Of a stretch of DNA of 41,712 nt, positions 6,582 to 14,850 are shown in pieces. A model generated the notes under the pieces. That model saw only the letters and a list, made by a program, of their open reading frames with translations, had not been told where the DNA came from and did no database searches. The stretch spans positions 1 to 41,712 of the forward strand of contig JAEWVC010000047.1 of the NCBI GenBank assembly GCA_023459275.1. The letters run 5' to 3'. Numbering within the stretch: position 1 is the stretch's first letter; each line of letters begins with the position of its first letter. The DNA is from Bacillota bacterium. GTDB taxonomy: Bacteria > Bacillota > Clostridia > Christensenellales > Aristaeellaceae. Both the position numbers and the translations under genes were made by a program.

Positions 6582-8522
6582 TCAAACGGTGGTAAGCGTG
6601 GCGCCCTTCCGTTTTGCGTTGAGGGCGAAAACGGCGCACAGGACAACACAGGCAGCGCCGGCCACCAGGTCCACATAATTGCCTGTGGGAATGAAGATCA
6701 GCGCGCTCAGCACCGCGTACATGATCCGCTGGTACGGGTTGAGCCTGCATTTGCCCATGATGCCCGTCACCGTAAAGGTCATGCTCACGATGGCGATGAT
6801 GGAGAAGGTGACATTGACGAAGGACGGCCAGAAAGGCGTGCCGATAAGCATGAGGCTGGGCTTATACACTACCAGGAAGGGGACGATATAGCCGGCCAGA
6901 CCGATGCGGAAAGCGGTCCAGCCCGTTTTCATGGGGCTGGCACCGGCGATGCCCGCTCCGGCATAGGCCGAAAGCGCCACCGGCGGGGTAATGGTGGAGA
7001 CGCAGGCGAAGAAGAAGATGAAAAAGTGGGCCGCCAGCTGGTTGAATCCCAGGGATACCAGCGCCGGGCCGGTCAAAACTGACAGGATGATGTAGGCCGC
7101 CGTGGTGGGAAGGCCCATGCCCATGATGATGGCGGAGAGCATGGTCAAAAGCAGCATGAAAAGCTGGTTTCCGCTGGACAGGTGAATCAGGATGGAGGAA
7201 AACCGCAGCCCGAGCCCCGTCAGCGACACCACGCCGGAAATGATGCCGGCGCAGGCGCAGGCGACAGCCACCGGCATCGCGCCGTTCACGCCGTCCACGA
7301 TGGCCTTTAAAAGCTTTTGGGGTCCCATGCGGGTGCTCTTGCGGAAGGCGGAGCAGACGATCAGAAGCACGATGCTCCAGAATACGGATTTCCCGGGGGA
7401 ATAGGAATTGACCAGCAGATAAATCAGGACCACCAAAGGGATCAGCATATGGCCCCGGGCCTTGATCGCCTTCCAGGCGTCGGGCAGGTTCTCCGCGCTC
7501 AGGCCTTTGAGGCCTTCCTTCTTGGCCTCGGCGTCCAGGCAGATGAACAGGTAGAAGTAGTACAAAAGCGCCGGGATGATGGCGCTGACAGCCACCACGC
7601 CGTAAGGCACGTTGCAGTTATTGGCTACCATGAAGGCCGCCGCGCCCATGATGGGCGGCATAAACTGCCCGCCGCAGGAGGATACCGCCTCCACCGCGCC
7701 GGCATAATGGGGCTTGTAGCCGCCCTTTTTCATCAGCGGGATGGTAAAGGTGCCCGTGGCCACCACGTTGGCCACCGCCGCGCCAGAAATCATGCCGAAC
7801 ATGCAGCTTGACACAACAGCCGCCTTGGCCGGGCCGCCGCGGTACTTGCCCACCAGCGCAAAGGCGATATCGGTAAACAGCTCACCGCCCCCGGAGGCCT
7901 GCAGGAACGATCCGAAGAGGATGAACAGGATTACGTAGGAGGCCGAAATCCCCAGCGGCGCGCCCCAGATGCCGTCCGTGCTGGCGTACAGCGTCCTGAT
8001 CACCTGGGTGAGGTTGAAGTTTTTGCTGGCGAACACGCCCTTGATGTACCCGCCGAAGAAAGCGTAGAGCAGGAAAACAACGGAGACGATCACCAGCGGC
8101 CAGCCGATGGCCCGGCGGGTGATCTCCAGCACCAGCAGCGCCAGCACCACGCCGAACACCGTGTCCATAGTGTTGGTAAACCCGAAGCTGTTGGCGATCC
8201 TGGGCCACGCGAAATAAATATACACGCAGCATGCCAGGGAAACAATGGCGAAAAGAAGGTCATAAAAGGGCACATGGTCATCCTTCCGGCGGGAAAGAGC
8301 GGAATAGCTCAAAAAGGCGATAAATCCGATATACAGCCAGTGGAAGGAGCGCATCTGGATCTCGGTAAGCACGCCGAAACCCGCGTTGTACAGTTGGAAA
8401 AGCACACCCACCACAGACAGAACGTACACAACAATCAGCAGCGGCCCCGTTAGCTTCCGCTTGACCACCACCACCTGTTTTTCCTTTTCCGGCGTGCCTT
8501 CCTTTTTTTTGAAGAAGCCCAT
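6582..8522 (-). CDS. TRAP transporter permease, fused 4TM/12TM (DctQ-DctM type)
   Basis: A 646-residue membrane protein in which the small DctQ-like four-helix part is fused to the large DctM-like part, as in TAXI-type TRAP systems. After a charged cytoplasmic start (MGFFKKKEGTPEKEKQ) come many hydrophobic helices. Typical motifs are FGSFLQASGGGELFTDIAFA, SSCMFGMISGAAVANVVATG, SCGGQFMPPIMGAAAFMVAN and IMGMGLPTTAAYI, which line the transport site. The ATG at 8522 is preceded by GGAAGG six bases upstream; the frame remains open far upstream but overlaps the iron-sulfur gene. It works with the TAXI protein 60 bp downstream and imports an organic anion with Na+ or H+ symport. A second, divergent copy lies at 20119. 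Confidence 0.93.
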   Translation of the reverse strand: MGFFKKKEGTPEKEKQVVVVKRKLTGPLLIVVYVLSVVGVLFQLYNAGFGVLTEIQMRSFHWLYIGFIAFLSYSALSRRKDDHVPFYDLLFAIVSLACCVYIYFAWPRIANSFGFTNTMDTVFGVVLALLVLEITRRAIGWPLVIVSVVFLLYAFFGGYIKGVFASKNFNLTQVIRTLYASTDGIWGAPLGISASYVILFILFGSFLQASGGGELFTDIAFALVGKYRGGPAKAAVVSSCMFGMISGAAVANVVATGTFTIPLMKKGGYKPHYAGAVEAVSSCGGQFMPPIMGAAAFMVANNCNVPYGVVAVSAIIPALLYYFYLFICLDAEAKKEGLKGLSAENLPDAWKAIKARGHMLIPLVVLIYLLVNSYSPGKSVFWSIVLLIVCSAFRKSTRMGPQKLLKAIVDGVNGAMPVAVACACAGIISGVVSLTGLGLRFSSILIHLSSGNQLFMLLLTMLSAIIMGMGLPTTAAYIILSVLTGPALVSLGFNQLAAHFFIFFFACVSTITPPVALSAYAGAGIAGASPMKTGWTAFRIGLAGYIVPFLVVYKPSLMLIGTPFWPSFVNVTFSIIAIVSMTFTVTGIMGKCRLNPYQRIMYAVLSALIFIPTGNYVDLVAGAACVVLCAVFALNAKRKGATLTTV

Positions 8523-8538
8523 GGACAACCTTCCTTTC

Positions 8539-9243
8539 CTATGGTTTTTCCGGTCCGCCGTCCTTGACCGCCTCCTGCATGGAGACGATGGCCCCGGCCG
8601 GGTCCGCCTGCTGGGGGCAGACAGCCGAGCAGCGCCCGCAGCGGATGCACAATGAAAGCCCCGCTCCCATGGCGATGAGACCACGCTTTTGCGTGTCCCT
8701 GGAGTCGAACATATGGCGTGCCTCCAGAATGAGGGCGGCAGGCCCGGCGAACAGATAAGGGTTCTTGCCCAAAACGGGGCATGCGGCCATGCATACCAGG
8801 CATTCCACACACCGGCTGGCGGTGCGGAAGGTTTCAAACATCCGCATATCCACCGTTTCCAGCGGGTCCTCCGGGAGGCGTTCCCGTTCCAGGAACAAGC
8901 GGAGCTTTTTCCTGCCTTCTTCAAAGGACCGCCTATCGATGATCAGATCCCGCAAAACGGTGTACCCGTTTAAGGGGGTAAGCGTCATCTCCGGCTTGGC
9001 CATGGTCCGGCAGCTTAAACACGGCGTTCCATCCACCGTAAGGCCGCACAGCCCGCAGTGGCCGCTTCGGCAGGCCCAGGAAAAAGACAGGGTGGGATCG
9101 CTGTCCCGGGCAACGCGCTTCAGCGCGTCCAGCACGGTGATGTGTTCCTCAAAATCATAAGTATATTCCTGAAAATAAGGTGCCCTGTCCGAGACGGGGT
9201 TGAAGCGGAGCACCTTCAATTTTCCGTTTCCCGCGCCGCTCAC
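8539..9243 (-). CDS. Fumarate reductase/succinate dehydrogenase-like iron-sulfur subunit
   Basis: A 234-residue FrdB/SdhB-like protein. An N-terminal 2Fe-2S ferredoxin domain has CRSGHCGLCGLTVDGTPC (C58, C63, C66, C75, with C78 also available). The C-terminal domain has CVECLVCMAACP (C145, C148, C151, C155) and CIRCGRCSAVCP (C199, C202, C205, C209). C202 stands where classical FrdB has a Val that leaves a 3Fe-4S centre, so two 4Fe-4S centres are likely. It passes electrons to the flavoprotein encoded just upstream. The GTG start at 9243 overlaps the flavoprotein stop in GTGA, and GGGGGG lies just before it, indicating translational coupling. No membrane-anchor subunit (FrdC/D) is present, so the complex is probably soluble or uses another donor. 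Confidence 0.9.
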   Translation of the reverse strand: MSGAGNGKLKVLRFNPVSDRAPYFQEYTYDFEEHITVLDALKRVARDSDPTLSFSWACRSGHCGLCGLTVDGTPCLSCRTMAKPEMTLTPLNGYTVLRDLIIDRRSFEEGRKKLRLFLERERLPEDPLETVDMRMFETFRTASRCVECLVCMAACPVLGKNPYLFAGPAALILEARHMFDSRDTQKRGLIAMGAGLSLCIRCGRCSAVCPQQADPAGAIVSMQEAVKDGGPEKP

Positions 9244-10922
9244 ACCGCTCCCCCCTTTTTCATGCGGGAGAATGCCACGGGCACGGTCCCGGCCTTCAGC
9301 TCCGAAGCCGTTTTTGTAAGCACCACATTGCGCATCCAACCCTCGCTTGAGGCAGGATAATCACTGCGGTAATGGGCGCCCCGGCTTTCCGTGCGGGTAA
9401 GGGCCGAGAGGGCGACGGCCCTGGCGGTCATGAGCAGGGACCTGTTTTCGAAGGCCTGCATCACCTGACGGTTCACCCACCGGCTTTTGTCCTGAAGGCA
9501 CACGGGTCTTTTTTCCAGCGCCGCAAGCTCTGTGAGCGCCCCTTGCAGGGATGCGCCGGAACGGAGCACACCGGCCTTTTCCCACATCACGCCCTGGATC
9601 TTCTCCCGCAGAACATCGGGCGGGTCCCCGGCACGGGATGAAAACAGACCGTCTATTTGATGCTCCAGGGATTGGGCAAGGCTGGGTGCAAGGAACATGC
9701 GTTCCTGGCCTGCCGCCTCCTTCGCCGCTGCGTCCGCCGCCACAACGCCGGACACCGCGATATCGGTGAGCGCGTTCTGGCTGATGCGGTTGGCGCCGTG
9801 GACGCCGCCGGCCGCCTCGCCCACGCAGTACAGGCCCTTGACCCTGGTGCGCCACGACCCGTCCACCCGCACGCCCCCCATGAAGAAATGGCAGGAGGGA
9901 GCGGTTTCAAACGCGTCCCTGTCCATGTCGATGCCCGCGCTTAGGTGGAGCTTATACGCATAGTTGAGGAAATCCCGGAAAAACCCCGGCTCGTTGTGGG
10001 AACAGTCGCAGAATGCGCCGCCCCGGGATGTTCCCCTTCCCTCCGTAACCTCCTGCATGATGGCCCTGGAGATCACATCCCTGGTGGAAGCTTCCATCCG
10101 CCGGGGATCGTAGCGCGCCATGAAGCGCTCTCTCAGGCTGTTGAAAAGCTGCGAATACATGGCCGTCCCGCAGAGGATGCCCTTCCAGGATTCCGGAAAC
10201 AGCATGCCGATAGGGAAAAACTGCACGAATTCCATGTCAATGAGCTGCGCCCCCGCCGCAAGGGCCAGCGAAAAGCCATCCCCCGTCAGGTCCGCCGGGT
10301 TGGAGGTGTTGCTGTACACCATGCCCGCGCCGCCCGTGGCCAGCACCGCGCACTTGCATTCCAGCAGCACGGCCTCGAAGCTGTTCACATCAAACCCCAG
10401 CGCACCGGCCACGCGCCCGCCGCGCTTGAGGATGGAGGTGACCATCACCTCCTCCAGCACGGGCACATCAAGGCGGGCAAGCTCCCCTGTCAGCCCCCGC
10501 ATCATCTCCCGGCCGATCCTGTCCTCAAACAAGAGGCTGCGGTTATAGGAATGGCCGCTGTCGGTTTTCAGCTTGGGCTGGCGGCCGTCCGCCTCCCGCT
10601 CCCACAGGGAGCCCATCTGCTCCAGGCGCAGGAGCACTTCCCCTGCCCGCCCGGCCACCTTTCCCATCATGGCCTGGTTGTTGATCCACTCCCCGCCCTG
10701 GTACGCCTCCCGCTCGTGCAGTTCCGCGGAATCCCCCTGCTCGCACCAAAGCTCATGAACAGCCGCCACCCCGCCCGGCGCCATGACGGTGGCCCCGCTG
10801 CGGCCCGCTTTTCCCTTGGATACAACGGCAACACTTACGCCCCGCCTTGCCGCCTCGCATGCCGCCATCAGCCCGGCGCCTCCCGAACCGATTACCAGCA
10901 CGTCGGCATACCATCGCCTCAA
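9240..10922 (-). CDS. FrdA/SdhA-like flavoprotein subunit
   Basis: A flavoprotein of about 560 residues. It has VLVIGSGGAGLMAACEAARR for FAD at the N terminus, SKGKAGRSGATVMAPGG, the substrate-domain GHSYNRSL, CAVLATGGAGMVY, and GLYCVGEAAGGVHGANRISQ with ALTDIAVSG. TRTESRGAHYRSDYP near the C terminus carries the His and Arg used for proton delivery and carboxylate binding in fumarate reductases and L-aspartate oxidases. It probably reduces or oxidises a C=C/C-C bond next to a carboxylate, with the iron-sulfur protein encoded downstream. I chose TTG at 10922, which follows GGGGGAAGG; a GTG at 10955 is possible but has no ribosome site. It is the first gene of a four-gene operon with a TRAP transporter. 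Confidence 0.88.
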   Translation of the reverse strand: MRRWYADVLVIGSGGAGLMAACEAARRGVSVAVVSKGKAGRSGATVMAPGGVAAVHELWCEQGDSAELHEREAYQGGEWINNQAMMGKVAGRAGEVLLRLEQMGSLWEREADGRQPKLKTDSGHSYNRSLLFEDRIGREMMRGLTGELARLDVPVLEEVMVTSILKRGGRVAGALGFDVNSFEAVLLECKCAVLATGGAGMVYSNTSNPADLTGDGFSLALAAGAQLIDMEFVQFFPIGMLFPESWKGILCGTAMYSQLFNSLRERFMARYDPRRMEASTRDVISRAIMQEVTEGRGTSRGGAFCDCSHNEPGFFRDFLNYAYKLHLSAGIDMDRDAFETAPSCHFFMGGVRVDGSWRTRVKGLYCVGEAAGGVHGANRISQNALTDIAVSGVVAADAAAKEAAGQERMFLAPSLAQSLEHQIDGLFSSRAGDPPDVLREKIQGVMWEKAGVLRSGASLQGALTELAALEKRPVCLQDKSRWVNRQVMQAFENRSLLMTARAVALSALTRTESRGAHYRSDYPASSEGWMRNVVLTKTASELKAGTVPVAFSRMKKGGAV

Positions 10923-10983
10923 CGAACCTTCCCCCGATTCCCGTATGCGGTTCACGACTTTGCGTTCATCGTGGATACTTTTT

Positions 10984-11022
10984 GTATACAGCGATTATAC
11001 CATTCCGGAACTCCGGATGCAA
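10984..11022 (-). promoter_or_regulatory. Promoter and GTATAC operator of the FrdAB-TRAP operon
   Basis: Minus strand: TTGCAT (11022-11017), 17 bp, TATAAT (10999-10994), then CGCT and GTATAC (10989-10984), followed by AAAAA and a partial GTATCC. The operator covers the likely transcription start, the same arrangement as at 2503 and 23720. Confidence 0.72.
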
Positions 11023-11046
11023 GCCCGGATTTCAAATTTCCTACCC

Positions 11047-12222
11047 TCAGGCGTTCCTCCGGGCCAGCCGCGGAAAAAGCGCGGCGCAGGCCAATGCGGA
11101 AGCAAGGCACAAGGCCCCCATCCACCCAAAGGACAGCCATTTCCCATAGTCTTCCATCAGCCTGCTCATAACCGGCGGCCCCAACGTGATGCCCAGGGCG
11201 TAAACAGCCTGGTAGAAGCCCATTGCCGTGGATTTCTCCCCTGCGGGTACATAGGCGATGCAGGCGGAGGAAAGCCGCGTATAGATGAAACCCCCGGCAA
11301 AGCCTCCGGCTGCGGAGATTCCCATCAGTTGCGCGGCGCTTACACAGGCCGGCACCAGCAGGCAATAGGCTCCCAGGAACAGAAAGCTTGCGCCTATCAG
11401 GCGGCCTAGGTGGATGCGGGTAAAAGCCTTGAGGTTCAGCAAGAAGGTGCTGCCCATGGCAAAGACCATATTCAGCGTGCTGACGGCGCTCAGTTGCGCG
11501 GTGGTTGCGTGAAGGGACTGGGCCACCACCTGGGTGTAGTTGGAGACGGTGGCAAAGCTTACAAGCTGATAGAGCATCATCAAAACGGAGCAGAACAGCA
11601 GGTTCGGCTCCCGCATCACTTTGAACCGGGAAATCAGGGGACGGCATGTGCCGGGGGCCTTGGGAAGGAAGGGAACCTCCCGGATGAAAAGGCTCATCAC
11701 GGTGCCCAGCAGCGCCACAAGCCCGCCGCAGTAGAATATCCAAGCCATGGGAAGGCGGGTAAGGATCAGCGCGGATGCGCCGTAGGCACAAAGCCTGCCC
11801 AGAAAACTGGCAAACTGCATTCTGGCGATGGCTACCGGCGCAGGCATATCCGCCGTGCGGGTGTACATCACCAGAAACAGGCTCCAGATGGAGGTGGCCA
11901 GGCCCGTCAATATCCTGCCCGCATACATGGCCGGTTCACAGGGGAAAGCGCCCATCAAAAAACAGGCGGCGGAACCGCAGGCAAGCCCGAAGGCGACAAA
12001 GGGCTTGTATTTTTGACGGCTGTCCGTGTATAACCCTGCCGGAATCTTGGTAGCCATCTGCAAAAAACCGTACAGGCCGTTGATAAGGCCCACGCTGGCG
12101 CCCGCGATGCCGATGGCCAGCAGATACGGGGTATAATAGGGCGCAAAAACATACATGGAAAACCACAGGCAAAAGGTGATCAGGAGCATGGCACGCCGGT
12201 TGGCCGCATCGCTTTTCATCAT
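11047..12222 (-). CDS. MFS transporter
   Basis: A 391-residue protein with about 11-12 hydrophobic segments and an MFS layout. The first helices end in KIPAGLYTDSRQKYKPFVAF, matching the loop 2-3 G-x-L-x-D-R-x-(R/K) motif, and the second half starts after a charged loop near residue 195 (APGTCRPLISRFKVMREPN). YVPAGEKSTAMGFYQAVYAL and LGPPVMSRL are typical of the C-terminal half. The ATG at 12222 has GGAG nine bases upstream; a GTG six bases earlier is too close to that site. It is the last gene of the operon that starts at 17754. It could import the substrate or export an intermediate or end product; the substrate cannot be read from the sequence. Confidence 0.88.
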   Translation of the reverse strand: MMKSDAANRRAMLLITFCLWFSMYVFAPYYTPYLLAIGIAGASVGLINGLYGFLQMATKIPAGLYTDSRQKYKPFVAFGLACGSAACFLMGAFPCEPAMYAGRILTGLATSIWSLFLVMYTRTADMPAPVAIARMQFASFLGRLCAYGASALILTRLPMAWIFYCGGLVALLGTVMSLFIREVPFLPKAPGTCRPLISRFKVMREPNLLFCSVLMMLYQLVSFATVSNYTQVVAQSLHATTAQLSAVSTLNMVFAMGSTFLLNLKAFTRIHLGRLIGASFLFLGAYCLLVPACVSAAQLMGISAAGGFAGGFIYTRLSSACIAYVPAGEKSTAMGFYQAVYALGITLGPPVMSRLMEDYGKWLSFGWMGALCLASALACAALFPRLARRNA

Positions 12223-12270
12223 GTTCACCTTCTCCGGTGGTCAAATAAAGAAATTCTGCCCTTCCCGGGG

Positions 12271-13176
12271 TCAAAAAAGGATCAGCGTAACCGCGCCGGC
12301 GATTACCAACCCTCCGCCCAGCACAAGCTGCCAGGTGATCCTGTCCTGCTTTTTCAGAATCAGATAGCTGGCGGCCATGGTGAACAGCGGCTCGCTGGCG
12401 GTGAAGGAGTTGGCAACGGATACGGGCAAAGAGTTGAAGGCCAGAAACAGCAGATACAGCGCAAGCCCCGTGAATATGCCCGACAGGAAATAACTTCCAT
12501 CCATGTGCCGCAAAGCCATCAATGCGGTTTTCAGCCTGCCGGTGAACAGCAGGAAAATCATCATGAACACAAGGCCCGAGAACCCGCCGATGACAACCCC
12601 CAGGATGGAATCCGGCCACTGGTTGAGCCCGGCCTTGCGGCAAAGGTTGCCGGCCCCCAGGAAGAGCGTGGCCATCAGGCCGGTAAGGATGCCCTTCAGG
12701 GAGCCCCCCCGCACCCCCGTGCCCGCAAGCTGCGCACGGTCGGTCCTAAGCATGTTCAGCGACACCGCCATCACGCCCGCAAGCGCCAGAAAGACCCCCA
12801 GAAGATCGGCGGTATTCAGGCTTTCGCCCAAAAGGAAAACACCGCCCAGCAGCACAAAGACGGGCGTGAATCCCTTGATCACGCCCGCCTTCGGCGCACC
12901 CAGGCGGCTGATGGCCAGAAAGATAAGCCCCCGGCCGATAAAGCTGTTCAGCAGTCCGCCCGCGGTGTAATATAACAACCCCTGGACATGAAAGGAGGAA
13001 GGAAGCCGAAAAAACAGCGAAACAGAAAACACCGCAAGGTTCAGCATATTGTTCACCACCAGGGTGATGAACAGCCCCGACCACTGGTCGGTACTGCCCT
13101 TTAATTGCGCCTTGCGGGCAAAGACATTGCTGATCCCCCAGCTCATGGCGTTCAGCAGCGCGAAAACAACGCCCAT
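12271..13176 (-). CDS. EamA/DMT-family transporter (1)
   Basis: A 301-residue protein with ten predicted membrane helices in two EamA repeats. The first repeat starts MGVVFALLNAMSWGISNVFA and ends near GVMAVSLNML (about residue 145); the second starts GILTGLMATLFLGAGNLCRK. Such proteins usually export amino acids, nucleotides or other small metabolites. The ATG at 13176 follows AAGGG six bases upstream. It sits 23 bp after the AcnX small-subunit gene and 48 bp before the MFS gene in one operon. Two different transporter types in the same catabolic transcript suggest export of an intermediate, or exchange. It is unrelated in detail to the EamA gene at 26521. Confidence 0.87.
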   Translation of the reverse strand: MGVVFALLNAMSWGISNVFARKAQLKGSTDQWSGLFITLVVNNMLNLAVFSVSLFFRLPSSFHVQGLLYYTAGGLLNSFIGRGLIFLAISRLGAPKAGVIKGFTPVFVLLGGVFLLGESLNTADLLGVFLALAGVMAVSLNMLRTDRAQLAGTGVRGGSLKGILTGLMATLFLGAGNLCRKAGLNQWPDSILGVVIGGFSGLVFMMIFLLFTGRLKTALMALRHMDGSYFLSGIFTGLALYLLFLAFNSLPVSVANSFTASEPLFTMAASYLILKKQDRITWQLVLGGGLVIAGAVTLILF

Positions 13177-13199
13177 GCGTCACCCTTCCGGGATCGAAA

Positions 13200-13604
13200 T
13201 CAGCCTCTTGTCACCTTGACGATACCGTTGGTGGCGTCAAGCAGGATATGATCCCCGGTTTTGATTTTGGAGATGTCGATGCCGTCCACCATGGGCAGAT
13301 CGGCCACAATAGCCCCGATCACCGCCACGGACTCCGCTTTGATGTTCACGATGGCCTTGGGCCCGCAGCCGTTTTTGACCACCTCGTACAGCATATAGGA
13401 CCCGCCTGTGGAGCCTTTGGAGCTTGGAAAGACCAAAATCTTGCCGCCGATCATGGCGCCTTCAATCTCATGCTTGCGTTCGATGATGCGGCCTGTTTTG
13501 GGGTCCACGGTGCCCATGAAGGAAATGGCGTCGTTGGTGACCAGCGCCTCGCCTTCCACCTGGCCTTCCACGATGCAGCGGCCTTGAAGCACAAATTCTT
13601 CCAT
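13200..13604 (-). CDS. Aconitase X small (swivel) subunit, DUF126 family
   Basis: A 134-residue protein matching the AcnX swivelling domain. It has GRCIVEGQVEGEALVTND at the N terminus, FMGTVDPKTGRIIERKHEIE, and the signature GKILVFPSSKGSTGGSYMLY with the Ser-rich active-site loop. KTGDHILLDATNGIVKVTRG closes it. It partners the large subunit to form a dehydratase related to aconitase: cis-3-hydroxy-L-proline dehydratase in bacteria, mevalonate-5-phosphate dehydratase in archaea. Here the two domains are separate genes, as in archaeal forms. ATG 13604 is preceded by GGGAGG nine bases upstream, which overlaps the large-subunit stop, so the genes are translated together. A frame extending to 13640 is not needed. 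Confidence 0.88.
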   Translation of the reverse strand: MEEFVLQGRCIVEGQVEGEALVTNDAISFMGTVDPKTGRIIERKHEIEGAMIGGKILVFPSSKGSTGGSYMLYEVVKNGCGPKAIVNIKAESVAVIGAIVADLPMVDGIDISKIKTGDHILLDATNGIVKVTRG

Positions 13605-13608
13605 TTGC

Positions 13609-14823
13609 TCAGCCCTCCCATTTCCCTGTGACCGCGGCACGTATGCACTCGTCGGTGTTTAAAAGCAGCGGCTGCAGGTCCCAGTGCCCCGGCGCATAGT
13701 GCGCCATCTTGCCGGAGTTGGTGGCAACGGTCTTGTAGCCTCTGTCATGCAGCGTGTAGCACAGCACCGGGCAGGTGTCGCAGATGATCTCCCCGCCGGC
13801 TTCCGCAATGGTCTGGGTATACCCCATCCGGTCCCCCAGCAGTTTCACCTGCCTGGACACGCAAACCCACAGGGCGCTTTTGAGCTTTTTGCCCTTCACC
13901 AGCCCGGCGATCTGTTCCAACTCCAGGATGGACACATGGGGGCAGCCGATGACCACGAAGTCCACGGGGCCCTGGTAGGCGAACTTTTCGGAAACCTTGT
14001 CATAGGCGGCCTGGTCGAACACCAGCGTCTTGGCGCCTTCCGCCAGCACAGCCTCCACCGTGGGAGCCTCCGGCGTGAATCCGGCGATATGGAACAGCGC
14101 CACCGCACCGGAGGAAGCCAGCGCCGCGCACAGCGCCTTGTAATTTTCAATGGTGGGGAGCTTTGTGAAGCCTTCGAATACAGGCACCTCCGTGCCCACC
14201 TGCCGGCCGATAGAATAGCCCAGCACGGCGAAATCCTTATCGGTTTTGGGCTCCCTGAGCACCTTCACAAGGTAGGTGGCCTTACGGTTCTCATCCAGAT
14301 GCAGCCCATATTTGGGCACCCGGCCCGTGATGGCCGCCGCCAGCGCGGAAGGGCCGCCCTCCCGGTTGGTGCGGGCCCCCAGCACCGAGTTGGCAAAGCA
14401 GATGGCCGAAGACTCGCCCCAGGCGATATGCTCGCCAAACCTGGGCAGGCTGCCGCACAAAAAGGGCGTGCATGTATTCAATGGAATGGCGCCCATCTTG
14501 CGGTAGGCGGCACTGAGCTCCAGCTGCTTTAAGGAGAACTCCTCCGGAAAGCCGATCTTTTGCCAATCCTGGTCATCGATGCCGATGGTGTTGAGCGTTG
14601 TGGGCACGCAAAAATGCGCGTCGGCGCTGGCGTCCTTCACGTAAGCCAGCCCGGCATTTCCCGCCACGCGGTAGGAAACCCCCGGAGAGTGGACGTTTTG
14701 AACCTCCACCATGCATTCCGCTCCGTAGATCTTGCCCAGCGCCACCAGGACCTTCATGCTCCGTTTTACCGTTTCGCCGTATTTGCCATCGAGCATATCC
14801 TGCTCATGCTGATTAAGACGCAC
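13609..14823 (-). CDS. Aconitase X large (catalytic) subunit
   Basis: A 404-residue AcnX catalytic subunit (DUF521). It has VQNVHSPGVSYRVAGNAGL near 42-59, NTCTPFLCGSLPRFGEHIAW at 116-135, then GESSAICFANSVLGARTNRE at 136-155, the most conserved AcnX block. VIGCPHVSILELEQIAGL follows near 291-308, and ICDTCPVLC near 347-355. The cysteines at about 118, 294 and 351 are candidate iron-sulfur ligands. The enzyme removes water from a beta-hydroxy acid to give an enoate. The GTG start at 14823 has GGAGGG seven bases upstream. It is downstream of a flavoprotein and upstream of its small subunit. Whether the substrate is a hydroxyproline, a hydroxy-polycarboxylate or a mevalonate-like acid cannot be told here; the setting is catabolic. 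Confidence 0.9.
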   Translation of the reverse strand: MRLNQHEQDMLDGKYGETVKRSMKVLVALGKIYGAECMVEVQNVHSPGVSYRVAGNAGLAYVKDASADAHFCVPTTLNTIGIDDQDWQKIGFPEEFSLKQLELSAAYRKMGAIPLNTCTPFLCGSLPRFGEHIAWGESSAICFANSVLGARTNREGGPSALAAAITGRVPKYGLHLDENRKATYLVKVLREPKTDKDFAVLGYSIGRQVGTEVPVFEGFTKLPTIENYKALCAALASSGAVALFHIAGFTPEAPTVEAVLAEGAKTLVFDQAAYDKVSEKFAYQGPVDFVVIGCPHVSILELEQIAGLVKGKKLKSALWVCVSRQVKLLGDRMGYTQTIAEAGGEIICDTCPVLCYTLHDRGYKTVATNSGKMAHYAPGHWDLQPLLLNTDECIRAAVTGKWEG

Positions 14824-14850
14824 GTATATACCCTCCAGTTGCTGGTTTAT

